A DNA stretch of 64,000 nucleotides from Cohnella zeiphila (GTDB lineage: Bacteria > Bacillota > Bacilli > Paenibacillales > Paenibacillaceae), in assembly GCF_014212055.1 (NCBI RefSeq), contig NZ_JACJVO010000001.1, forward strand, positions 1 through 64,000, read 5' to 3'. The translations under genes were made by a program, and so were the position numbers. Numbering within the stretch: the first letter of the stretch is position 1; each line of letters begins with the position of its first letter. Of the stretch, positions 47,245-55,288 are shown in pieces. Under the pieces are notes generated by a model that searched no databases, had not been told where the DNA came from, and saw nothing but the letters and a program-made list of their open reading frames with translations.

Positions 47245-48099
47245 TTGCGAAACAAGCGCTTGTTTATTATGATGATCGGGCTCATCCTGTTCGTCGCCTT
47301 GCTGGGGTTCTCGTCGGGCCGTACCGGCCTGACCTGGCCGGAGCGGTTCCTGAACGACGCGTTCGGAACCGTGCAAGGAGCGTTATACCGGCCGGTCGGA
47401 GCCGTTGCGGGATTTTTCCGCGATCTCGGCCGGCTTTCGGACGTCTACAAGGAGAACGAGAGACTCCGGGAGACGGTTGCCCGCTATACGCAGGACAAGA
47501 TCCGCTACAACATGATAGAGAACGATAATAAGAGGCTTCAAGACGAGCTGAATTTCACCGATCGCCAAAAGGAATTATACAATAATTATCAATATTTGAT
47601 CGCGCAAGTCGTGGCCAGCGGATCGAACCCCTACGACCAGACGATCAAGATCAACCTTGGCTCGCACGACGGCATCAAGCCGAAGATGGCGGTTACGACG
47701 GTCGACGGCCTGGTCGGTCTCGTCAGCAAGGTGTCGGAATTCACCTCGACGGTGATGCCCATTACGGAGCTCGATCCCAATTCTCCCGACGCCATCTCGA
47801 TCGCCGCCACGGTGCTCGGCAAGGAGGATCAGGCGTTCGGCATCGTGAGCTACGATAAGGAAAACAACCTGCTGCAGATGAACAAGATCGACGAGAACGC
47901 CACCGTGGCCGATGGGGATCTCGTCGTGACGTCCGATCTGGGCGGCCTGCTTCCCAAAGGCATGATCATCGGTACGGTGGTCAATACCCAAGTGGGCGAT
48001 TTCGGGCTGACCCGAACCGCTTCGATTAAACCCGCGGCCAAGCTCGATCATCTGACCGAGGTGTTCGTCGTCGTCGCGCCGGACGTGGACGGGCCGTGA
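47245..48099 (+). CDS. mreC: Rod shape-determining protein MreC
   Basis: The 284-residue bitopic protein has an N-terminal membrane helix (LFIMMIGLILFVALLGFSS), a coiled coil (~65-110) and the extracytoplasmic beta-domains (VVASGSNPYDQTIKINLGSHDGIKPKMAV). The TTG at 47245 gives MRNKRL, matching the start of B. subtilis MreC. However, the nearest purine-rich site (AGGTGA) is about 18 bases upstream, so translation initiation looks weak or coupled to mreB. Confidence 0.95.
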   Translation: MRNKRLFIMMIGLILFVALLGFSSGRTGLTWPERFLNDAFGTVQGALYRPVGAVAGFFRDLGRLSDVYKENERLRETVARYTQDKIRYNMIENDNKRLQDELNFTDRQKELYNNYQYLIAQVVASGSNPYDQTIKINLGSHDGIKPKMAVTTVDGLVGLVSKVSEFTSTVMPITELDPNSPDAISIAATVLGKEDQAFGIVSYDKENNLLQMNKIDENATVADGDLVVTSDLGGLLPKGMIIGTVVNTQVGDFGLTRTASIKPAAKLDHLTEVFVVVAPDVDGP

Positions 48100-48101
48100 C
48101 G

Positions 48102-48626
48102 ATGCGGATGAACCTGACGATTCTTGCGACGATCGCGCTCCTGCTCGTTCAGACGTCCGTTTTGCCCTGGCTCATCCCGGACGTCTGGCACGACCGCCTG
48201 CTGCCGAATATCCCGTTTATCATGACCGTTTACGTCGCCTTGTTCGCGGGCCGGCACCGCGGATTCCTGTTCGGGCTTTGCTTCGGCTTGCTGCAGGACC
48301 TGCTGTTCTATGGACACCTGATGGGCGCTTACGGCTTCGGCATGGCTCTGATCGGCTACCTGATCGGCCTGGCGTTCGAGCGGCGGCCGCGCATTCTGAG
48401 CTCTACGATGCTGGCCGTCGGAGTCGGCAGCGCGGCGCTGGATTCGATCGTTTACTGGGTTTACAAGCTGTTTCAGGTGACGGACCTCTCCTACGGCTTC
48501 GCTCTCTATTGGGAGATCGTCCCGACGCTTCTGCTTCAATTGGTGATCGCTCTTCTATTGTACTTGCCCGTTCGTCGCTGGCTGCTCAAATCCGCTCCCT
48601 CTTCCGGCGAAGAGAGACCCGCTTGA
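48102..48626 (+). CDS. mreD: Rod shape-determining protein MreD
   Basis: The 174-residue hydrophobic protein has about five membrane segments (LTILATIALLLVQTSVLPWLIP, FIMTVYVALFAGRHRGFLFG, LLQDLLFYGHLMGAYGFGMALIG). The motif GLLQDLLFY is typical of MreD. It begins 2 bases after the mreC stop; GTG 48096, overlapping mreC, is an alternative start. Confidence 0.93.
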   Translation: MRMNLTILATIALLLVQTSVLPWLIPDVWHDRLLPNIPFIMTVYVALFAGRHRGFLFGLCFGLLQDLLFYGHLMGAYGFGMALIGYLIGLAFERRPRILSSTMLAVGVGSAALDSIVYWVYKLFQVTDLSYGFALYWEIVPTLLLQLVIALLLYLPVRRWLLKSAPSSGEERPA

Positions 48627-48718
48627 TGGACTCTTCTCGCGGTTTTTCGCGAGGGATGCAGGCAGGAATTCGGGTTCGCCTGGCAGAATTCATTTTACAA
48701 GGGGAGGGGCGGACGACG

Positions 48719-49378
48719 TTGAGCGGCAAACCGGCAATTACGATCAAGGGAACGAAGGAAGGGCTTGTGTTCCTGCTTGACGACCAGTGCGATCTCGCCT
48801 TGCTGCTGGACGAACTGCAAGCGAAGCTGGACAAGCATGAGCAGCAGCTTACGGGACCGATGGTGCATGTCGCCGTCAAGCTGGGCGCCCGCAAGCTTGG
48901 AGACGAGGACAAGGAGCGAATCCGCTCGGCGATTCGGAGACAGGGCAATTTTCTTGTCCAAAGCGTCGAGAGCGACGAGGCCGTCGATGAAAGTTCGGAT
49001 GCGAAGCCGGTGCTGCAGACGAGAACGGGCATCGTGCGATCCGGTCAAACCGTCGAGCACGACGGTCATCTGCTGCTGATGGGAGACGTCAATCCCGGAG
49101 GCACGATCGTCTGCACCGGCGATATTTATATTATGGGAGCTCTGCGGGGAACCGCGCACGCGGGCTGCGCCGGCAACGAGAACGCCATCATCGCGGCCTC
49201 GCTCATGACGCCGACGCAGCTTCGAATCGCGGAAGTGATCAGCCGGCCGCCGGAGGAGTGGGCTTCTGCCGAGCCTACGATGGAATACGCGTTCCTGCGG
49301 AACGGCGTGATGGAGCTGGACAAGCTGACGCACCTGCAGAGCAGCCGCAAGGAAGTCATGCATTTCAAAGGAGTGTAG
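48719..49378 (+). CDS. minC: Septum site-determining protein MinC
   Basis: The 219-residue product starts at TTG 48719, 9 bases after GGGGAGGGG; the open frame is longer but lies inside mreD. The N-terminal domain is AITIKGTKEGLVFLLDD..., and the C-terminal right-handed beta-helix has the MinC repeats (GQTVEHDGHLLLMGDVNPGG, GTIVCTGDIYIMGALRGTAHAGC). MinC inhibits FtsZ assembly near poles. minD follows after 4 bases. Confidence 0.95.
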   Translation: MSGKPAITIKGTKEGLVFLLDDQCDLALLLDELQAKLDKHEQQLTGPMVHVAVKLGARKLGDEDKERIRSAIRRQGNFLVQSVESDEAVDESSDAKPVLQTRTGIVRSGQTVEHDGHLLLMGDVNPGGTIVCTGDIYIMGALRGTAHAGCAGNENAIIAASLMTPTQLRIAEVISRPPEEWASAEPTMEYAFLRNGVMELDKLTHLQSSRKEVMHFKGV

Positions 49379-49382
49379 AGCG

Positions 49383-50177
49383 ATGGGAGAAGCGATTGTC
49401 GTCACTTCGGGGAAGGGCGGCGTCGGCAAAACGACGACCTCGGCGAATCTGGGTACGGCGCTGGCGCTGCTCGGACGCAAGGTCTGCATGGTCGACACCG
49501 ATATCGGCTTGCGCAACCTGGACGTCGTGATGGGGCTCGAGAACCGAATCGTCTACGACCTGATCGACGTGGCGGAAGGCCGCTGCCGGCTGAACCAGGC
49601 GCTGGTGAAGGACAAGCGGTTCGAAGAGCTGTATATGCTCCCGGCCGCGCAGACGAAGGACAAGGAGGACGTCTCTCCGGAGCAGGTCCGCAAGATCGTC
49701 GAGGACTTGAAGCCCGATTACGATTACGTCCTCATCGATTGCCCGGCCGGCATCGAGCACGGCTTCGACAATGCGGTCGCCGGCGCGGACCAGGCGATTA
49801 TCGTGACGACCCCCGAGAATGCCGCGGTACGGGACGCGGATCGGGTCATCGGCATTTTGGAGAAGAGAGGGTTTCAGTCGCCCAAGCTGATCATCAACCG
49901 GATTCGCCCCAATATGCTGAGGAGCGGGGACATGCTGGAAATCGACGATATTTGCCAGGTGCTGGCGATCGATCTGATCGGCATCGTGCCGGACGACGAG
50001 CTTGTCATCAAAGCCGCCAACCTGGGAGAGCCGACGGTCATGAATCCATCTTCCCGAGCCGCCATCGCTTATCGCAACGTCGCCCGCCGGATGATGGGAG
50101 AGACCGTTCCGCTCATGCAGTTGGAAGAGAAGAGCAGCATGTTCGGGCGGATGAAGAAGTTTCTGGGAATGGGATGA
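49383..50177 (+). CDS. minD: Septum site-determining ATPase MinD
   Basis: The 264-residue ParA/MinD ATPase has the deviant Walker A SGKGGVGKTTTSANLG (~9-24), DTDIGLRNLDVVMGLENR, and Walker B DYVLIDCPAGI. The C-terminal amphipathic membrane-targeting helix is SSMFGRMKKFLGMG. It recruits MinC to the membrane. rodA follows after 6 bases. Confidence 0.97.
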   Translation: MGEAIVVTSGKGGVGKTTTSANLGTALALLGRKVCMVDTDIGLRNLDVVMGLENRIVYDLIDVAEGRCRLNQALVKDKRFEELYMLPAAQTKDKEDVSPEQVRKIVEDLKPDYDYVLIDCPAGIEHGFDNAVAGADQAIIVTTPENAAVRDADRVIGILEKRGFQSPKLIINRIRPNMLRSGDMLEIDDICQVLAIDLIGIVPDDELVIKAANLGEPTVMNPSSRAAIAYRNVARRMMGETVPLMQLEEKSSMFGRMKKFLGMG

Positions 50178-50183
50178 TTCCGC

Positions 50184-51338
50184 TTGCTCAACCGATTGAA
50201 GAAAATGGACTGGATGATGCTGCTGATTCTCTGCCTTTTGATGGCTATCAGCACGCTCATCGTCCGAAGCGCTACGCATAACGACCCTCAATACTACCAC
50301 TTCGACGTCAAAACGGTCATTTATTACGGGGTCGGCTTCGTCCTCGTCATCCTGTTCACGTTGTTCGATTATCGGCTGCTTCTAAAGAGCTGGTACGTCT
50401 GGTATGCCATCGGCATCATTCTGCTCGTGCTGGTCTACATGTTCGCTCCCGTCACCAACGGAGCGCGCAGCTGGTTCAACCTTCCGGGGGGGCTCAAATT
50501 CCAGCCGGCCGAACTCATGAAGCTGTTTCTGATCATCGCGGTGGCGGCCGTCCTGGGACGCCGGGAAGGCGATCCGCTTCGGATGCGTTCGGACGTGATG
50601 ATGATCGCCGCCGTTTCCTTCGTGCCGTTCCTGCTCGTCATGATCCAGCCGGACCTCGGCAACGCGATGATCTACCTGTTCATCGTGCTCGGCATGCTGT
50701 GGATCGGGAACATTCGATATACGTACGTCATTATCGGCCTCACAACCGTAATCGGCAGCCTCGTTCTGTTCGTCACCTTGTTCAACACCTTCAACGCCGA
50801 CATCAAAGACTATCTGGAGACGCACGCGAAGGATAAAGTTCACTGGTACGAACGGATCAACACGTTTATCCACCCCGATCAGGCGACCGCGGACGAGCGG
50901 CATCAGTCCGAATTCGCCATGATCGCGATCGGTTCCGGGGGGCTGCAAGGCGACGGATATATGCAGGGCGAGTCCAAGAACCGCAAGTTCATCCCGTATC
51001 CGTATTCGGATTCGATCTTCGTCGTCATCGGGGAGGAGTTCGGATTTCAGGGCTCGGCGGTGCTTCTGCTTCTTTATTTCCTATTTATTTACCGAATGAT
51101 CTTGATCGCGTACCAATGCTACGATTTGCGAGGCTCGTTCATCATAATCGGGATCGCTTCGATGATGGTGTTCCAGATCTTCCAGAACATCGGAATGATG
51201 ATCGGGCTGATGCCGATTACGGGCATTACGCTTCCGTTCATCAGTTACGGCGGAACGTCTCTGCTGCTTAACATGATGTCGATCGGGCTCATCTTCAGCA
51301 TCCGGGCCCATCAGGAGAAGTATTCGCTGGATACGTAG
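50184..51338 (+). CDS. rodA: RodA/FtsW-family peptidoglycan glycosyltransferase
   Basis: The 384-residue SEDS protein has about ten membrane helices. Characteristic motifs are NGARSWFNLPGGLKFQPAELMKL, MIQPDLGNAMI, ERINTFIHPDQ, and the C-terminal GLMPITGITLPFISYGGTSLL. It polymerises glycan strands. Its position after minCD rather than beside mreBCD favours a RodA role, but SpoVE/FtsW cannot be excluded from sequence alone. It starts with TTG 50184 behind GGGATGA. Confidence 0.92.
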   Translation: MLNRLKKMDWMMLLILCLLMAISTLIVRSATHNDPQYYHFDVKTVIYYGVGFVLVILFTLFDYRLLLKSWYVWYAIGIILLVLVYMFAPVTNGARSWFNLPGGLKFQPAELMKLFLIIAVAAVLGRREGDPLRMRSDVMMIAAVSFVPFLLVMIQPDLGNAMIYLFIVLGMLWIGNIRYTYVIIGLTTVIGSLVLFVTLFNTFNADIKDYLETHAKDKVHWYERINTFIHPDQATADERHQSEFAMIAIGSGGLQGDGYMQGESKNRKFIPYPYSDSIFVVIGEEFGFQGSAVLLLLYFLFIYRMILIAYQCYDLRGSFIIIGIASMMVFQIFQNIGMMIGLMPITGITLPFISYGGTSLLLNMMSIGLIFSIRAHQEKYSLDT

Positions 51339-51355
51339 TAGCGTATAGAATTTTT

Positions 51356-51394
51356 TTCAAGCAGCGGCTCCCGGGCCGCTGCTTGATTGTTTCT
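51356..51394 (+). terminator. Terminator of the mre-min-rodA block
   Basis: CAAGCAGCGGC-TCCCGG-GCCGCTGCTTG is followed by ATTGTTTC. Confidence 0.85.
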
Positions 51395-51427
51395 GCCGGG
51401 CCGGATGCGTTGTTCCGAGGCAGCTTG

Positions 51428-51456
51428 GTCTAAACTTCGCGGACGGGCCATATCGT
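51428..51456 (+). promoter_or_regulatory. Candidate sigma-E promoter of spoIVFAB
   Basis: GTCTAAA (51428-51434), 14-base spacer, CATATCGT (51449-51456) fits the mother-cell sigma-E spacing and -10 (CATACNNT). spoIVF is a sigma-E operon in B. subtilis. Confidence 0.4.
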
Positions 51457-51487
51457 GGTAGAAAGGAGCGGACAAGGAGGGACGGCG

Positions 51488-52693
51488 ATGGAAGTGCGCA
51501 AGCAGGTCCGGCGGCGAAGACGGGAGAGAGTGGAGGAACTGGTCGGAAAGCTGCCTTTCTCGGACCGCGGCCCGGCGGAAGATTCGCCGCGTAACGGCGA
51601 TCCGCGCTACGGAAGCTATGGCGAGTTGCCGGAAGAGCCGGCACCGTGGGAAGAAGAGCCGGAATATCCGGAGGGCGAGCAAAGGGACAGTCTGACGGAG
51701 ATGAACCGGTTGTGGAACGAAGAAGACGAACGCCAACTGCCGCCGGCAAATCCGCCAAAGCCCTCGACGCGTCACGTCAAACCATCGCATGCGGCTTCTG
51801 AACGGCTGCCGAACGAACCGCAGGAGCTTGATCCCGAGAAGTGGTGGAAGGAGCGGCAGCGTACCCAGTTCGCCGCGCCGGCCGGCCGGAACGCCGCAGA
51901 CGGATCGCGGCGGCCGCCGGCGAAAGCGCAGGCTGCGCAAGGCGCGGCTTCTCCCGGGGGGCCGGGATTGCGGACCGGTCCGATCGGTTCTCTGGCCGAC
52001 CTAAGCTCATATCGCGGTTTGTCGGGAACGGCCGGATGGGACGATGAGCCGCCCGAGAGGCCCCCCTTTCTGAGTCGGCTCATTCGCGGCTTGGCGGTTC
52101 GGTTCGTTTTGGCGCTGCTCGTATTCGCAGCCGTCTGGGGTTGGATGCATTCGGATCTGCCCGGGAACGGAGAAGTTCAAGCGCTGGCGATCCGCAGCGT
52201 CACGGAAGAGATGAACTTCGACGCGGTCGAAGCCTGGTATGAGAAGACGTTCGGGGGTTCTCCCGCATTCCTACCGATGTTTCGGCACCAGCAGCCGTCG
52301 CAGGCGGCGATCGCGGAGTGGAGCCGCGATCAGACGGTGCCTCCGCTGGAAGGGCGAATCATCCGGACATTCGCCCAAGACGGAGCGGGCATCCGCATGG
52401 CGGCGCCTTCGGGCTCGCCCGTCAAAGCCGTCCATAGCGGCAGAGTGACGAAGGTGACGACGGATGGCGAAGGCGTAGCGGCCGTATGGGTACAGCATCC
52501 GAACGAGATCGTAACGGAATACGAAGGATTGGAAAACCCGGAAGTGAAGCCCAGCGATTGGGTGGAAGCGGGACAAACGCTGGGCGGGCTCGCTTCTTCG
52601 AGCCGGGAGGACGGGGGGGACGCGGAGCTGTTCTTCGCCGTCATCCGCGGCGGCAAGACGATCGACCCGGCGGATGTGGTGCCGATTGCTTAA
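51488..52693 (+). CDS. spoIVFA: Stage IV sporulation protein FA, M23-like
   Basis: The 401-residue product starts at ATG 51488 behind AAGGAGG (7 bases). A long hydrophilic, Pro/Glu/Arg-rich N-terminal region (~1-195) precedes one membrane helix (LIRGLAVRFVLALLVFAAVWGW). A C-terminal LytM/M23-like domain follows (GAGIRMAAPSGSPVKAVHSGRVTKV, PNEIVTEYEGLENPEVKPSDWVEAGQTLG). The canonical HxxxD and HxH zinc ligands are missing, so it is a non-catalytic fold. It holds SpoIVFB in the outer forespore membrane and keeps it inactive until signalled. Confidence 0.9.
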   Translation: MEVRKQVRRRRRERVEELVGKLPFSDRGPAEDSPRNGDPRYGSYGELPEEPAPWEEEPEYPEGEQRDSLTEMNRLWNEEDERQLPPANPPKPSTRHVKPSHAASERLPNEPQELDPEKWWKERQRTQFAAPAGRNAADGSRRPPAKAQAAQGAASPGGPGLRTGPIGSLADLSSYRGLSGTAGWDDEPPERPPFLSRLIRGLAVRFVLALLVFAAVWGWMHSDLPGNGEVQALAIRSVTEEMNFDAVEAWYEKTFGGSPAFLPMFRHQQPSQAAIAEWSRDQTVPPLEGRIIRTFAQDGAGIRMAAPSGSPVKAVHSGRVTKVTTDGEGVAAVWVQHPNEIVTEYEGLENPEVKPSDWVEAGQTLGGLASSSREDGGDAELFFAVIRGGKTIDPADVVPIA

Positions 52694-53561
52694 ATGGAGA
52701 GGCGTCCGGTTTCGACTTCATCCGCTTTTCGTGATCCTGATGCTTCTCTCCATTCTGACCGGACGCTGGCTGGAGATCGTGACGCTGTTCGCCATCGTGC
52801 TTTTCCACGAACTCGGGCACTTGGCGATGGCGCTGCGCTTCGGCTGGCGGATTCGGGAGCTCAAGCTGCTCCCGTTCGGAGGCGTTCTGGAGGTGGAGGA
52901 AGCGGGGACGGTTCCCGCCCGGGAGGAGGCGATCGTCGCCATCGCCGGTCCGCTCCAGAACGTTTTTCTGGCTGCGTGCGGAGCGCTGGCCGGTTGGGCC
53001 GGCTGGGTCGACGCTACCTGGGCGGACGATTTCATCCGGGCGAATGCGTTTATCGCCCTGTTCAATCTGCTGCCGATTCTGCCTCTGGACGGAGGCAAGC
53101 TGCTGCAATGCTGGATGAGCTCGCGAATTCCCTACCATCGGACGCTCATCTGGAGCACCCGGATCAGCCTGCTGTTCAGCGCCGGAACGGTGCTGGCCGC
53201 CTTGTATCCTTTGCTGACCGGCGGCCTGCTGCAGCTTAACGTTCTGCTTATCGGAACGTTCCTCTGCGCATCGAATTGGACGTACCGGCGGAACGTGCCG
53301 TTCGTGTTCTTGCGGTTCCTCGTTCACCGGGCTAGAAGATCGGAAGGGCGCATCGAGGCCGGGACGCTTGCGCAGCCGATCGTCATCGCCGAGGAGCGTC
53401 CGACTTCCGCCGCGATCAAGCTGCTCATGAGAGAGAGATATCATCTCATCTATATCGTCCGCCAGGGGCAGATCCGGCGGGTGCTGCCGGAGGCGCAGAT
53501 GATCGACGGGTTCCTGAATTCCTTGACGAATGGGCATGCGGACATGCGCTTTTTCATGTAA
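52674..53561 (+). CDS. spoIVFB: SpoIVFB intramembrane metalloprotease (pro-sigma-K processing)
   Basis: The 295-residue S2P-type protease has HELGH (residues ~45-49) in a membrane helix. The second ligand region is LPILPLDGGKLL, and the LPFGGVLEVEEAG segment is typical of the family. The C-terminal part (SAAIKLLMRERYHLIYIVRQGQI) looks like a CBS domain, which senses ATP in SpoIVFB. The start at 52674 overlaps the end of spoIVFA by 20 bases; TTG 52686 is an alternative. It cleaves pro-sigma-K in the mother cell. Confidence 0.94.
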   Translation: MWCRLLKWRGVRFRLHPLFVILMLLSILTGRWLEIVTLFAIVLFHELGHLAMALRFGWRIRELKLLPFGGVLEVEEAGTVPAREEAIVAIAGPLQNVFLAACGALAGWAGWVDATWADDFIRANAFIALFNLLPILPLDGGKLLQCWMSSRIPYHRTLIWSTRISLLFSAGTVLAALYPLLTGGLLQLNVLLIGTFLCASNWTYRRNVPFVFLRFLVHRARRSEGRIEAGTLAQPIVIAEERPTSAAIKLLMRERYHLIYIVRQGQIRRVLPEAQMIDGFLNSLTNGHADMRFFM

Positions 53562-53597
53562 AATTGAGAAAAAGAAGCACCGACCCGGGAGGTCCGC

Positions 53598-54833
53598 ATG
53601 AAGCAGCTGTTCGTCCATTGCACGCGCAACGCCACTTTTTCGGCTCTGCTGGAAGACGGGAGCCTGACGGAATTCGGCGTCGAACGATCGGAAGGCGTGT
53701 CGCTCGTCGGCAACATTTACAAAGGGCGAGTCGTGAACGTCCTGCCCGGCATGCAGGCCGCTTTCGTCGACATCGGGCTAGCCAAGAACGCGTTTTTGTA
53801 CGTGGACGACGTGCTGCATCCGCATCTGGACAAGCAGCCCAAGGTAAAGCCTTCGATCTCGGAGCTGCTGAAGATCGGGGACGAGCTGATCGTTCAAGTG
53901 ATGAAGGAGCCTCTTGGCGGCAAGGGCGCTCGCGTCACGACGCATTACTCGCTTCCCGGCCGTTGGCTCGTCTACATGCCGCGCGCCGACTATGTGGGCG
54001 TCTCGAAGAAGATCGAGCAGGAATCGGAGCGCGCTCGTCTCAAAACGCTGGCGGAGCAGCTCCGAATGTCCGGCGAAGGCGTCATTCTGCGTACGAACGC
54101 CGAAGGAGAACCGCGCGAAGCGTTGGCGGAAGATTTGGCCTCCCTGCGCGGGGTTTGGCAAGAGATCGAGCGGAAGGGAGCGGCGGCCCGAGCGCCTGTC
54201 GAGATGCACCGCGACTTCGGGCTCGTGCAGCGGCTTGTCCGCGACGTGTTCACGCCGGACACGGAAGAGCTGGTCGTCGATGACGAGCAAGCCTGCGAGG
54301 AAGCCCGCGCCTACTTGCGCCGGCTGAATCCGTCGTTTGCGAGCCGGGTCCGGTTGTACCGGGACTCGGTTCCGATGTACGACAAGACGGGCGTGAACGA
54401 GCAATTGGACAAGGCGTTCCAGCACCGCATTTGGCTGAAGAGCGGCGGCTATCTCGTCTGGGACCAGACGGAGGCGCTGACCGTGATCGATGTGAACACC
54501 GGCAAATATACCGGGAACGCCGACCTGGAAGAGACGGTCTTTCTGACGAACGCGGAGGCGGCCCGGGAGATCGCGCGGCTGCTGCGGCTCCGGGATGTCG
54601 GAGGCATCGTCGTCGTCGATTTTATCGACATGACCGACGAAGGACACCGGCAGGAAGTGGTCCAGCTTCTGGAGGGGGCGATGAGACGGGACCGGACGAA
54701 GTGTCAGGTACTCGGCTGGACCCGGCTCGGACTGCTGGAGCTTACCCGCAAGAAGGCGCGCGCCAACGTGGAAAGCTACTTCTACGAGACATGTGCCGCC
54801 TGCAAGGGAAAAGGGAAAATTTACATTCGTTGA
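53598..54833 (+). CDS. rng: Ribonuclease E/G family endoribonuclease
   Basis: The 411-residue product has an S1-like RNA-binding segment inside residues ~30-125 (GNIYKGRVVNVLPGMQAAFVDIGLAKNAFLYVDD). The catalytic DNase-I-like part has VIDVNTGKYTG and DFIDM aspartates, and a C-terminal zinc-link CAACKGKGKI. Its length fits RNase G or the catalytic half of RNase E. B. subtilis lacks this family, but many other Firmicutes have it. CGGGAGG precedes the ATG. It follows spoIVFB with no terminator. Confidence 0.95.
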   Translation: MKQLFVHCTRNATFSALLEDGSLTEFGVERSEGVSLVGNIYKGRVVNVLPGMQAAFVDIGLAKNAFLYVDDVLHPHLDKQPKVKPSISELLKIGDELIVQVMKEPLGGKGARVTTHYSLPGRWLVYMPRADYVGVSKKIEQESERARLKTLAEQLRMSGEGVILRTNAEGEPREALAEDLASLRGVWQEIERKGAAARAPVEMHRDFGLVQRLVRDVFTPDTEELVVDDEQACEEARAYLRRLNPSFASRVRLYRDSVPMYDKTGVNEQLDKAFQHRIWLKSGGYLVWDQTEALTVIDVNTGKYTGNADLEETVFLTNAEAAREIARLLRLRDVGGIVVVDFIDMTDEGHRQEVVQLLEGAMRRDRTKCQVLGWTRLGLLELTRKKARANVESYFYETCAACKGKGKIYIR

Positions 54834-54950
54834 AAAGCCGTTCAGATGGACCATCCCCGGCCTTTTCCTTCCCGAAAGCCGGATGAAGCGCTCGAATCTG
54901 CCCATTCTAATCATCGGGGCAACCCAACGATTCTAAGGGAGGAATTCGAG

Positions 54951-55229
54951 TTGAAGAAGCTGGCTATCGCCGTCCTGACCGGATGTTTGTTCATGTCCAC
55001 CGCAGCAGTCGCTTCCGCCGCGCCGGCAGAGCATCACAAGACGCACAAGATGCATGCCAAGAGCACGGCCAAGCACAAGCTGCATGCGAAGAGCATGCAC
55101 AAACACAAGCACAAGCTCAAGGCGAAGAGCAAGTCGAACGCCAAGATTCTGGGCGGCAGCAAGATCCGCGCCAAGAGCATCACGCCCAAGGCTCTTCCGA
55201 AAACCGGCTACGGCGGTACGAGCGAGTAA
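54951..55229 (+). CDS. Secreted His/Lys-rich protein ending in LPKTG, likely sortase substrate
   Basis: The 92-residue product starts at TTG 54951 behind AAGGGAGGA (8 bases). A signal peptide occupies ~1-25 (LKKLAIAVLTGCLFMS...ASA-AP). The mature part is extremely basic, with repeats of HK, KMHAKS, KHKLHAKS and KHKHKLKAKSKS. It ends ...KALPKTGYGGTSE. LPKTG is a perfect LPXTG sortase motif, but the usual hydrophobic helix and positive tail are missing; only six residues follow. The next gene encodes a sortase. The His/Lys repeats could bind anionic wall polymers or metals; that is inference. Confidence 0.8.
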   Translation: MKKLAIAVLTGCLFMSTAAVASAAPAEHHKTHKMHAKSTAKHKLHAKSMHKHKHKLKAKSKSNAKILGGSKIRAKSITPKALPKTGYGGTSE

Positions 55230-55241
55230 CGACAACAGCGG

Positions 55242-55271
55242 TTCAAAAAGAGGGGAGACCCTCTTTTTGCG
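55242..55271 (+). terminator. Terminator between LPKTG protein and sortase
   Basis: CAAAAAGAGGG-GAGA-CCCTCTTTTTG has flanking A- and T-runs. It probably keeps sortase expression below that of the upstream gene, or separates the two transcripts. Confidence 0.8.
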
Positions 55272-55288
55272 CTTAAAGGACGGATGAA

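Noticed and set aside
51488..52693. Active M23 peptidase
   Set aside because: The fold pattern is present but the zinc-ligand motifs are not; position and size fit SpoIVFA, a regulatory protein.
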